From contig NW_026622997.1 in NCBI RefSeq assembly GCF_023065955.2, forward strand, positions 11,952,001 through 12,016,000: a stretch of DNA of 64,000 bases, written 5' to 3'. How positions within the stretch are numbered: the first letter of the stretch is position 1; the number at the start of each line of letters is the position of its first letter. The notes under the pieces are model-generated. The model saw nothing but the letters and a program-made list of their open reading frames with translations, searched no databases and had not been told where the DNA came from. The DNA is from Ursus arctos (Eukaryota > Chordata > Mammalia > Carnivora > Ursidae). Made by a program: the position numbers and the translations under genes. This document shows positions 49,601 to 63,100 of the stretch, in pieces.

Positions 49601-52600
49601 AGCCACCCAGGTGCCCTGCCTCATATACAATTTAAATTGAAGGCTTCTATTTTGAAATAAATAAAACTTCAGACAGTTTTTTTCCCCCCTTCTCTTTTGT
49701 GGCTTAGGGAATGAGCCTCATTGTTTTCTGGTCAAAACTTATCGCACAGGTAACATTTAACAGGTGTAATTTAATTAGCAGATTTTGAATATCTAGCTCT
49801 TACCATTCACAATCTGAAAATGTGTTGGAGTTTATGCGCTCAAAAAATTCATTTTTCCACCTGAGTGGTAAGTGACCTCATCTGTGTTACTGATAGGTAC
49901 TTAAAAAAAAATGTCGTGGAGTTTCATTTAAAATGTTAAATTGGAGGCGCGGGAAACACAGTAAAACTGGATATTCTGGTTTGGGCTCATCGGTTGCTTA
50001 CCTTATATTTTTGAGGTATCAGTTGTTCTTGTGCAATCATTACATCACGGGTGTGGGAGGGGAGTGAAATAATGGCGGCCAAAATATATACTGAGCCTTT
50101 CTCCACAACTGCAGTTTCTACAAAGCGTTTTCCCCTGCTAATTATTGTTTTGTTGTTTTATGTAGTCATTATGCCTTTTCATGAACAGGTGGCATTAGAA
50201 ATATGCCATAATCACGTAGATGGGAATTGTATAATGAAAACCTCATGCTAGTGAACCATCCTTCTCTGGAGAAGGCGGACGTGCTAGATTGAAAAATTGT
50301 GCAGACGTCGTTTGTGACGCCATGTGGTTGTAAGAAGTGTTGGTCTTATTGCTTGTTGTTGGACCAGTTGAGCAGTGGTTCTAAAGTTTCTCAACCACTT
50401 AGGATTTTTTGTGTGTGTTCTTTCCTAAGTGGTGAGGGTTTATGGGTCTACACATTCATTCATGCAGTCAGTTAAGCTTTTCTCCCCCTTGTTACAACGA
50501 CTATGCAATCCTATTGCAGAAGGCCGGGCTTGTAGCAGAGAAAAGTCAGTTACTATCCCAGAAACCTAAATACAGTCCTATTTGCACATTTTCAAATTCC
50601 CTTTTGATCTTGCAACACACGTCTTGAGCTTTTTATATGTATTGGCACCATACCAGAAAGTGAGTGTTCAAAAATTATGTTTCCTAGTCTTGAAAGTATT
50701 ATTGAAGAAAAGAAGACGTGTACACTCACATGCCACATTTCTGTCCAGAGCAGTGTGGGGTTAATTGCTGTTTGAGCTGTAATAAAATCCTGCTCAGATA
50801 GGGCTGGGGGCGGGGCGGTGTCCAGTCCCTGTGGAATGGAGCCCTGAAAAGAAGGCTTGGCAGAGCGGATGGGGCTTGAACTACATCGTAAGTGATGTTA
50901 GGTGAGACAACCTTTGAACCAAATTACTTACGAAACATCAAATCCCTTAATTTCTTCTTAGTCTGTATGACAGTTACATAAAGGGACAGCTCGTAATTGG
51001 TCATTTTCTGCATTCACCTCGGGTGTGGCTTTGTGAGACTCCTTTGTTGCGAAGGCTCAGCATTTTTTTACTTTTGGAAAATGGCAGTATCTCGTGGACT
51101 CCGTTTTGTGTCGCGGCGGGGGAGTATGTTTTTAATAGGTGCCATTGATGAGTTTTGCACTTTCGATCAGCTGGCCCCCAGGGTTTCAAAGGAACTAAAA
51201 GTCGTTTTATCACTTGCTGCCCGTTTGCTCTGGGATTCTCTGGGGCCCTTTCCCTCTTATCCTTCTTCCCCCCCAGCATAGCCCGCATTCTTTCTCACTC
51301 CCCAGGGACTGAGCTGCAGGCCCAGCGAGCTGATAAGAGAGCAGTGTCCCTCGCCACATGATCATAGGCAGTCACACATCTCCTGTGCCAGGCTTTTGTT
51401 TTGTTTCCCTGATTTGTGCTTCTCTTGATGGACAGGCCAGATACCGTACACCTGGCTGGTAATGAGGGGAGGGCTCGGGAGCCTGGTCATCTCATTAGCT
51501 TCCCAGTGCACTCACTTGTTTCTGCTTGAAAGCCCAGGTGAGCCGAGGCAGAGAAAGGTCAAAGTCCTAGGCAACTTTCGGCAGTCTGGCTGAAATGGCT
51601 CCCGTCTCTGAAAGCTCGCCAAGTGTGTTAGGACGTGGATGTGGCTTAGAACAATGTGTGTTATGTTCTTGCTGCAATACCAGACTGGAATGTTTGCCCT
51701 TGGCATGTGTAAGAGATGACACAGGTGATTTGGAAATTTACATGAGCTCATGCAAAAGAAACATGAGATGACAGGCTTGTGGAATAGAACGCGTGATTCT
51801 TATTATGTGGCGTTCTTAAATTTGAGGTAGGGGAGACTCAAATTAGAAAGGCAGTCAGATTTAATTTTTAAAGAGCTCACATGAATCCACCGTCGTAATA
51901 TTGCCAACATTAATTGAAATGAGCTTTGAGTACGCTCTATAGTAACTTCTCTTTGAAATGGGCTATAGGGAGTTGGGCATCCTGAAAGGTAATGGTAAAT
52001 GCTGAATTTAAGAGTCGACAATTACAGGAATCAGAACAATTTAATGGAATAAACAATGAAAAATACGTTTAGGTCAGCTGTTTAGCTTGGGACATAGTAC
52101 ATGATTGAGCTTAATGAACTATTTCTGATGCACAGTTTAAAATGACTGAATCTAGAAACTTCTATCAGTGATTTCTAACATCGTGTCATATGTAGACATG
52201 CACACCTATTATACACACACATACACACACGTGCCATTTGTACCCAGGTAGATTTTTTTTTTCTTCAGAGGATGTAATCTAGCTTTCAAGCATCTCATTC
52301 CTGCATCATCTCCCCTTAGCCGTGTTGAGCTGGGGTTCAACAAGCTGCAGAAGTTTTGGGCCAGCCCGTTCGCTGTTGGAGAATTCCAGACCTTTACACA
52401 TTTTTTTTTTTTTTTGGTTTCAAAAATATTGAATATTTACATCTTCACTTTTATCTGAATGGAAGCCACGTATGTCCCTGGGTGCTCTGAGCCCTGATGC
52501 TGGGGGTAAGGTGAGTCAGAGGCAAAGGATCGGATGTGACCGGGCGGTCTTTCCTTCTGCAGGCGGAGATGGATATGGTGGCCTGGGGCGTGGACTTGGC

Positions 52601-54100
52601 CTCCGTGGAGCAGCACATCAACAGCCACAGGAGCCTCCACAATGCCATCGGGGACTACCGCTGGCAGCTGGACAAAATCAAGGCTGACCTGGTACTTGGA
52701 GATGTTTCGGTTTTAGAGTCTTGCATAAGCATACCAAAGGATTGTGTAGTTCCTCAATCCTGGGCAATTTTGTCTGAAACATTAGTCTAAGATTTCTTCC
52801 CCAATGGACTGGAAATTTCTAAGAATCCCGTTTCATAAATGGGGAAGTGGACTCGGACAGACCTAGTAGAGATTGTGTTAACTCTTAAGGAAGAGGGAAA
52901 CAGAGGGCGAGGGGCGCACACACGTCGATGTGTGTGTACTTTGTACATGAGTACTTTTGGGGGTGGTAGGGTTTTGTGTTTTTGTTTTTTGTTTTATTTT
53001 TCAGAAAGCAGAGCATCCTTCAAATAGAGAAAGCACAGCAATCATAGAGTTTTGTGTGTTTGGAGAATGCTTTCCTATGTGTCTCTTTCTGACACTTTTC
53101 CTTTGCTGAAAGGACTGACTTGAAGCGGGGTCAAGAATGGCAGCATGAAATAATCACCCGGTTTTAAGTGCCTGGCTCCCGCCAGATCTCCATGCATTTA
53201 AATCCCTCACTTTTTTTTTTTTACTTAGATCAGAGATACTCATCCTCACTTCTTCTGCCTTTTTTCTCCCATTCCTTTTATCCATTGAGTATGTGACCAA
53301 ATTTCTCCCTCTTTCTCTAAGATCTGGGGAGTCCTAAATTGTATCGTCAAACAACATTTTTTAAACAAGTGAGTCCTTAAGTGACAGTGATCAGCCCTTT
53401 ACATTGTAGAGATGATGCCACCAGGCTGGGGCCGGGGAGGGGGCGGTGGTTGCCTTCAAATCCAGCTGGGCAAAGGTCCCCGCATGTAAAAGTTTTTATA
53501 GAGCAAATACTTCTTTTTACCGAGTGGTCTGAAGTCATTATCTGACACAAACGAGGTTTAGAAGGGCTGTCGTTTGTATACACACCCACAAGGGGAATTA
53601 AATTTTAATCACTCACTGTTTGTCTTCTTCCAGCGTGAGAAATCTGCGATCTACCAGTTGGAGGAGGAGTATGAAAACCTGCTGGTAAGCTGACTTATTT
53701 CTGACATCTCTGTGTTCAGTTCGTTCCGTTTCATTAACATGGAGCGCGCCTATGTGTGAGGCACCTAAGGAGCGTGGGCGTACCTGGAAATACACTCAGG
53801 GCTTGTGATGCGACTTTCACTTCTACTGCTGGGTTTCCTTTAGAAGTTTTAGAAGATCGTTTTCTGAAGGCAGTACCAGTGCTGTTCTGTCTGTAGGTTG
53901 AGTGTCCCGTGGATAGCACCTCTTTTAAATGCCTGCAGTTAAAGAAATAAAGCTTATCCACTTTTGAATTGTAGCCTTTTTATGAAATATAAGCAAAAAT
54001 AAGACTTGTTTTCCCCAGACAGAGGTTTCTTAGACCATCATCACCATTTTATGACAAAGTGGAAATCAATTCACTGGTCTGGTAAGAAGAAGAGCTATGG

Positions 54101-54133
<33 letters not shown>

Positions 54134-57100
54134 GCCTTTCTGGATCACCCTATCTTCACCTTTTCAGTATTTCCTTGTTGGTAGGGATCCATTTTATTTA
54201 TTTATTTATTTTAGAGATTTATTTATTTTTTTAAATAAAGAGAGACAGAGAGAGAGAGAGAGCCTGAGTTGGGGGAGAGGCAGGAGGAGAGGGAGAGAGA
54301 GAAGCTTCAAGCGGACTCCCCACTGAGCACGGAACCTGACCCGGAACTTGATCCCAGGACCCTGAGATCATGACCCCAGCTGAAATCAAGAGTCAGACAC
54401 TCAACTGACTCAGCCACCCAGGCGCCCCAGCAGTGATCCTTTTTAAATTATGTGGCTAGCTGTGACACAATTGTCCAGTTAGGTCTGGGCGTGACTGACG
54501 GTACCTTGAATTTTTGGGGTGCAGAAGAGGTCAGGAAAAACTTGATTTATCTTTTGAAGATCCTAATTCTCCCTTTGTAATCTAAAACTAATTATTGAAC
54601 CCAGACATCAGTGTCTGAATCAAGACCTTTTGAATTAGGCTGTTCCATTGAATCTAAAATTGCTCTGTGTTCATCATAAGTTTGGATGGGACTTTTTTAC
54701 ATACTAGGTGGTCAGTGAACATTTTACTGATTCATGTGACTTATTATTATTATTATTATTTTTGTAAAAGGGACCACACAGACTTATGTCTGGAATCTGC
54801 AGAGAGCACCATTAATGTGCATACTGTTATCCTAATGCTGCTTTTGGACTTCTGTGCAGAAAGCGTCCTTCGAGAGGATGGACCACCTGCGACAGCTGCA
54901 GAACATCATCCAGGCCACGTCCCGAGAGATCATGTGGATCAATGACTGTGAGGAGGAGGAGCTGCTGTACGACTGGAGTGACCGGAACACCAACATCGCC
55001 CAGAAGCAGGAGGCCTTCTCTGTAAGCTCGCCCCTCCTGGTTGTAGACGTGAGGCTCTTGCCTGGGAGGGCCCCGAGATGGGGATGAATGGCCTTGCAAA
55101 TCTTAATCAGCTACTTATAATTCAGCTTCTGTTGAAGTGGTCGTGGAGAGCCATTCCTTTCTGGGAGCCTTTCTGGGACTTTAGAGGGGCAATGCGTTGC
55201 GTAACATCCTGGAAGCCAGTAGACAGGGTCAGAAGAAGGCGTTCAGATATCCCAGAGTGTGTGTAGCACAGGAGGGTGGTGGATTAAAATCTAGCCTTAG
55301 AAAATCCCAGCATTAGTTGTCGCTGTCACTTTACCTACTTTACCTGTGTGGATTTGGACAAGGAATGTCACCAGTGTGGCCTCTGCCATGTATTGGATGA
55401 CCTCAAACATTCTTTTTGGTCTTAAAAATCCTATGATTCTTAAGGAAACCATAACACAATTTTTTGACGTTGTTCATTTCCACAGTGCAGTTTTGTGTTC
55501 TAACTTCCTACAGTGGAAATGCTAATGGTGACTTGCTCTGAAGGGTTTGTTTTTCTTTCATTTATAGATACGCATGAGCCAACTGGAAGTTAAGGAAAAA
55601 GAGCTCAATAAACTTAAACAAGAAAGCGACCAACTTGTCCTCAATCAGCATCCAGCTTCAGACAAAATTGAGGTAGGCTTCATGAGATTTATATTTTTAT
55701 TAGAGAAGAAAAGGGAACTTTTTGTAAAGACTATACAGATGAATGATTTTTATCTAAAGCCATGACAAGTTTATTTTACATATTTTGGGATCAACACCCT
55801 AGACCGGTGGTTGGCAAGGTTTTCTGGAAAGGACCAAATAATAAACATTTTAGGTTTGCAGACCGTTTGGCTTCTGTCCAGATTACTTAACTCTGTCATT
55901 ATAGTGTGAAAGCAACCATAACAATATGTAAGTGAATGAGCATGGCTGTGTTCCAATAAAACTTTATTTATAAACGCAGGCAGTGGGCCAGAGGTGGCCC
56001 TCGGGCTGTGGCTTGCCAACCTCTGCCCTAGGCTGCCATCTGTGGGCTGTGCTCAAGGCTGACATTAGCTGGTATGACATCAACTGGTGTAGCCATATTA
56101 GTTGTTAAAGAAAAAACTAAGTGTTTTCCTATCAGTTGGTGAGAATCACTGCCGTAAGACCCTCAAGCCCTCTGTACGGGTTCCTCGGACTTGCCCATCC
56201 TCTAGCAGCTGTATAAGAACAGGGTGCAGTGGAGGGACCCTGTTGGGAAATTCAGTTTTCACGTTTTAGAAAAAACGTTTGTTTGATTTGGTATTCGATA
56301 AAAAAATGTTTCGTCACTTTCATTCGGGCTCACATATCTGTCCAAGAATGGATGTCCTCAATGCCTGAGTGGTGATGTGACAGCTGATGTTTTCTTGCTT
56401 CAGGCCTATATGGATACACTTCAGACGCAGTGGAGCTGGATTCTTCAGATCACCAAGTGCATTGACGTTCACCTCAAAGAAAATGCTGCCTACTTTCAGG
56501 TTTTTATGCTTAGTAGTAATTTCATTGTCATTTGGGTCCTAATACCTGATTTTTTGAATGCATTTTTTAAAAGCACCAAAAACAACCTTCAAAATAGTTT
56601 ACAAATACCCTTTCCTGGCTTTCAGTTTAGAGGAACACGGATGGGTAACCTGGGCACCAGTCGCTCAGATGTCTCTTGCTGTCACTTAAGTCAATATCGT
56701 TTCTTTAGACTCCGGGAAGATGGTCCTTGACACAGAAATACTGGGAAACACTAGATGCCGCTGCTTACTGACTGCCTTTTCATTAACACGCGATCACGCT
56801 CCTCTTTAATAGTTTTTTGAAGAGGCCCAGTCAACCGAAGCTTACCTGAAGGGCCTTCAAGACTCCATCAGAAAGAAGTACCCGTGTGATAAGAACATGC
56901 CCCTGCAACGCCTGCTGGAACAGATCAAGGAGCTGGAGGTATCGTCACAAAGCAAAAACGGAGAGAATACTGATTACTTGATGTGAGGGTTCCTTTGGAA
57001 AAAGCATACTTCGCATTCTATCCACGTAGGCTTTTCACACAATGATATTCTTTGCTGCCCGCTTAATTCACAGCTGTGTAGCTTCCGAAGTGGCTCATTA

Positions 57101-60100
57101 CGACAGGTCCCTAGAGTCCCTGCCCATAGAGGAATTGGTAGCTTTTTGGAGCTCATGCAACTATCGCAATATCTCATTTGTCGTGTCCTAGCAGGTATAT
57201 CGATGTTACTTGCAGGTCTTAGCTGAAATTCACAGAGTATCTATGTGATGAAAATATGATCTTATTTGCAATTGCAGAAAGAACGCGAGAAAATCCTCGA
57301 ATACAAGCGTCAGGTACAGAACTTGGTAAACAAGTCCAAGAAGATCGTGCAGCTGAAACCACGGAACCCAGACTATAGAAGCAACAAACCCATTATTCTC
57401 AGGGCTCTCTGTGACTACAAACAAGACCAGGTGTGCACTCGGTTATTCAGAATGAAGCCCAAGTTTTCCCTTTCTTTGCACAGAGAATTTTGCCAATAGA
57501 GAGAGCAGAGTTTAATCCCGGTTCCAGTGAGCAGCACAGAAAATGCCTTTCTTTTATACACGAAGCAGCAAGCTGTGGAAATGCAGCGCTCTGTTCTGAG
57601 TCCTAGCAGAGTTTTCAATAATTAGGACAGTGGTTATTTATTGACTATTCATCTTATTTGTTTTTTATTTTTTATTATTTTTCTTGGTAAAGATTTTATT
57701 TATTTATTTGAGAGAGAGAAAGAGGAAGCTGGAGCGGGACAAAGGGGCAGTGGGAGAGGGAGAAGCAGACTCCCTGCTGAACAGGGAGCCCGACGAGGAG
57801 CTCAGTCCCAGGACCCTGAGATCATGACCTGAGCCAAAGACAGACACTTAACCAACTGAGCCAGCCAGGCGTCCCTAGACTATTCATTTTAAATCTTAAT
57901 ACTTTTCTTCATCTAATGTGCAAAACTTTATTTGTGATTACCCTTTAAATCTTTAATTTTAAAATCTTTAAATTTCTTGAAAGATCTTTAAATTTCTGAC
58001 CTAAAAGAAAGGAGAAATGTGACCATTATGCTGCATGTAAAGTGACTGTCATTGCAGATTTTCTGCAGTCACTGAACCCATCAATTCTGCAGGCTCTGTG
58101 GTAACTACAAGCATCTATGTGGAAAGATGACTTGGTTTTACTAATTATTTATATAATTTCCACAGCTCTGATTTCTTATAAAAATTACAGAGGGTTTAAG
58201 ATAAATGCTTGGATAAATGTTATAAAAACAATGGAGTTTATCCTGGCAGGAAGAAATGTTTAAGAACTTGCAGGGAGAGGAGAAATAAGTTGAAATGGAT
58301 ATCAAAATACATGAATATCAAGCTTGTTAAATTTCACCAGTGAGGATAGTTGTCATAGTCGAACTTTCACGAAGCTATGGAATTAATTTAGAAAGTTGTT
58401 TTTCTGGGGACCTGGTGCCAGAATTTCTTGTTTTTACTTCTAAATTTTAAGAGTCAGTGCATGAGACAAGTGACTGCCACATAGTAAATCTAATATGTGA
58501 AATATGAACTCACAAAACTAGGAAAGCCATGGGGTGAGTTTTTGCTTTACAAAAGGATTTCTCACTTTACTGATGGATTCCCCAGGCTGTCTTTGGAAAG
58601 TTACTTTACCTAATTCACTTTATATACACCTTTTAGGCTCTTGTGCATTATTTAAAGTATCAGTATTGTTGGGATATATAAAGATCATCTTCACTTAAAG
58701 AAAATAATAAGGGGTGCCTGGGTGGCTCAGTTGGTTAAGCCTCCAACTCTTGATCTTAGCCCAGGTCTCAATCTCACGGTTGTGAGTTCAAGCCCCACTT
58801 TGGGCTCCATGTTGGGCTTCACGCTGGGCATGAAGCCTATTTTAAAAAGATAAAATAAAATAGAATAAAATAAAGGAAAATAATAATGTCAAAGCTCAAA
58901 TGGTTTGCACGGTTTTATCTCTATTTTTCTCTTTGAGAAAAAAAGATAAAAATGTGTACTCATGAGTAAAGACAAAACTCGGGGTTGTTTGCCTTGCAGA
59001 AAATTGTGCACAAAGGGGATGAGTGCATCCTGAAGGACAATAATGAGCGCAGCAAGTGGTATGTGACGGGTCCCGGAGGCGTGGACATGCTCGTGCCTTC
59101 TGTTGGTCTGATTATCCCTCCTCCAAATCCTCTGGCCGTAGACCTCTCATGCAAGTAAGTTGTTGAAGTCCCTAGTAGCCACAATGTGAATGCGAATGTG
59201 GAGAAATAGGGCAAATGCTTATATGAGAAACACAGACACACCCTTTTTCACTAAAATCCCCTCCCTCCGGAATAAAAGCCTTAGGAGGGTCCCCTTGTAC
59301 TATCATGTAACTTTATTTTGAAGATGCTATAGTTTTTATTGGAAGGTAAAAGAGAATGTTTGTGTGCAGGGGCTGGAGGAAACAATTCTTTTTTTTAATA
59401 GTAAATATTTAATATGTAAATATTAACACACTACTGCACAAGCAATGGGAAATAAGAAATCAAATGGCAAATCAAAATATGTCTCAAAACAAAAGAAAAA
59501 AAGCCCACAATGTTCCAAAACCTATGGGATGCAGCCAAAGCAAATGTAACAGTAAAATTTATCTATAAATGCTGGTATTAAGAAAAAAAGTTCAAATAAA
59601 CAACATTATACCACAAGGAACTAGGAACAGAAGAAACTCAGCCAAAATTTAGTAGAGGAAGGAAAGAACAAAGAAAGATCAGAAATAAGTAAAATAAAGA
59701 CCAGGATAAACAATAACATAACATTAAAAGTAATGACCAGTTTTTCCGAAAAGAGAAACAAAATTGGCAGTGCTTTAACTACATTAGCTAAGGAAAAAAA
59801 AAGAGAGAAACAAGAGTCAAAAATCAAAGTGAGAAATGGGAGAGAAAACAGTACAACATTTAACCACAGAAATACGTAGTGTGTTAATAGATTACTATGA
59901 GGAATTATACACTAACAAATCAGATAACTTAGGGAAAAAACCCAGATAATTTCTAAAAACGCACAAGTTACCAAGATTGAATCATGAATCTTGAATCCAA
60001 GTAATAGGAAATCTCCTTAGACCAATAACAAGAATGAAGATTGAATTAGGAATCAAAAATCTCCCAGCACAGAGACACCCAAGGCCACATGGTTTCATTG

Positions 60101-63100
60101 GTGAATTCTACCAAACATTAAAAAAAATATAATTAATGACAATCTTTATCAAATTCTTATAAATAATGGAATAGAGGAAACACATTCAAAATCATTCCAT
60201 GAGGCCATTACTACCCTGACCAAAGCAGGATAAAAATAATACAAGAACAAAAGAGTCTAGTTTGTCTCATATAAGTATTGTTACTCTGACTTTCTTTTGA
60301 CATCCATTTGCATAATAAATGTTTCTCCACCCCCTCACCTTCAATCTGTAGGTATCTTATAGTCTAAAATGACTCTCTCGTAGGCAGCATATAGATGGGT
60401 CTTTTTTTTTTTTCTTAAAGATTTTATTTATTTATTCGACAGAGATAGAGACAGCCAGCGAGAGAGGGAACACAAGCAGGGGGAGTGGGAGAGGAAGAAG
60501 CAGGCTCGTAGCGGAGGAGCCTGATGTGGGGCTCGATCCCAGAACGCCGGGATCACGCCCTGAGCCGAAGGCAGACGCTTAACCGCTGTGCCACCCAGGC
60601 GCCCCTGGGTCTTGTTTTTTTAATCCGTCCGACACCCTATGTCTTTTGATGGGAGTATTTAGTCCATTTACATTCAAAGTACTTATTGATAGATATGTAT
60701 TTATTGCCATTTTATTTCTTGTTTTGTCATTGTTTCTGGAGATTTTCTCTGATCCTTTCTTGTCTTTTTCACTTTTTTGTCTCTCCTTTGCACTCAAAGA
60801 GTCTCCTTTAATATTTCCTGCAGGGCTGGTTTAGTGTTCATAAGCTCCTTTAGTTTTTGTTTGTCTGGGAAACTCTTTATCTCTCCTTCAATTCTGAATG
60901 CTGGCCTCGCTGGATAGAGTATTCTTGGCTGCAGATTTTTCCCATTCAGCACTTTGACTATATCATGCTACTCCCTTCTGGCTTGCCAAGTTTCTGTTGA
61001 GAAATCTCCAGCTAGCCTTATGGGTTTTCCCTTATAAGTTAAGGACTTCTTTTGGCTTGCTGCTTTTAAGATTTTTTCTTTATCACTCTATTTTGCAAAT
61101 GTAATTACAATATGTCTTGGTGTTGGCCTGCTATTGTTTGGCTTTTGATGGGAGTTCTCTGTGCCTCCTGGATCTGGATGTCTGTGAGGAAACAATTCCC
61201 ACCATGTACCTTGAAGGCATTATTTCAAAGTTCTTCTTCCCTTCTAAGAGGATCAGTAATTTTGCAGGTAGCCACAAATATAAAATGCCCTTCATATCAA
61301 TACCTGCTCTTCAACAAGCAGGTAGAGCATTCATTGTACAGATTTTCCGTGGCAGATTCTTGTCCATCTTTTATCATGGAATTCCTCAGCCATACACAGA
61401 GTAGGGAGGGAAGCATAACGAGCTCACGTGCTCACTTCCAAGCTGCAGTAGCCGTCAGCATCCCATGACCGGTTTCTCCCTGTCACCCTGCATGGTGTTA
61501 GACCTCTGTCAATTAAAAAGTTGCTGACAAACAACACAAGAACAAAGAAACGTGTATTTTGACCCAAAGTGAATTATCTCTACTAATGTAGATCATTGAG
61601 AATGAACTTTTGGGGAGTAAATTAGTCCAGATCCATTGACATGTTGAGTGTTTAAACAGTATACATTTGCTGTTAGTTCTTGTTTTAGTTTTTTATGCAG
61701 GGTGTAAGCATGGCCGGATTTCTTGTTTGGGTCAGAATTTGAAAGCCGGGGCTCTGGCGTGTTTTCCCCTTGTGCCTTCTAGGATCGAGCAATACTACGA
61801 GGCCATCTTGGCTCTGTGGAACCAACTGTACATCAACATGAAGAGCCTGGTGTCCTGGCACTACTGCATGATCGACATCGAGAAAATCAGGGCCATGACG
61901 ATCGCCAAGGTACATCCTCAGGACCACTCAGGCTGCCTGCAGAGGTGCCACGCTGCTCCCTGTGGCACTTGGCTCTGCCAGGCAGACCTTCTAGCAGTGC
62001 AGCTGATGCTCTTGTATCTCATTGGGAGAGTTAGCTCAGCTTGCCTGAGTGGTTAGGGTCCATCCTACATGGAAGGGGAGGGAGTCACATGTGGCTGGCT
62101 CTGCTACAAACAGAAGTACGAATGAAAGTTGCCCGACAAGCCAGAAGTACCCGTGGAAAAGGCATGCGGTCCTGTAATACCCTGGATCTTATTCTCCTTT
62201 GATGTAATGGAAAACTAGTTCATAAATTATTAACTGGATATCACAGAAGTGAAAGGTGGGATAGAATTCTTGGAATAACACCCAAAACATTCATTTTCTA
62301 GATCAGTGGTTTTCGAGTTGTGGTCTGAAGAATCCCTGCTTAAGGGGGTCCTCTAGGGATGACAGGGCCAGCAGAAAGGAGAGAGACACAGAATGGAGAA
62401 GTCTGGGCTCCCTCTTACTCCCCCTTTTCTCTTTTCAGTCAGAGTAGCTTTGCTATGATCTGCTTTAGATTTGCGACTTTTGAGTAATATTTCCTTTGGC
62501 GAATAAAATTTGGTAAGAACAAAAATAGACAGCCCATGGCTGTGGCTGTGAGGAGCAATCTTGGAATCCTCAAGGACCTTTTGTATCTTTTTTTTTAATG
62601 TTTATTTATTTGAGAGAGAGAGCACGAAAGGGGGAAGGGGCAGAGGGAGAGGGAGAATCTCAGGCAGACTCCACGCTGAGCGTGGAGCCTGATGCAGGGC
62701 TTGATCTCACAACCTTGAGATCATGACTTGAGCCGAAACCAAGAGTCAGATGCTTAACTGACCGCAACACCCAGGCACCCCAAAGACCTTTTATATCTTA
62801 GTGGGCCTTTGACAAGTATTGCTTTAAGCCCCCTCTAGCATAGGGCATTTTCCGGCACTTTTCTTGGTCATGCTATGGGGACAATCAAACACTCCCGCCT
62901 GGTTTACTTGCAGCTGAAAACGATGCGGCAGGAAGATTACATGAAGACAATATCTGACCTTGAGCTGCACTACCAAGAGTTCATCAGAAACAGCCAGGGC
63001 TCGGAGATGTTCGGGGATGATGACAAGCGGAAGATGCAGTCTCAGTTCACCGATGCCCAGAAGCACTACCAGACCCTGGTCATACAGCTCCCTGGCCACC

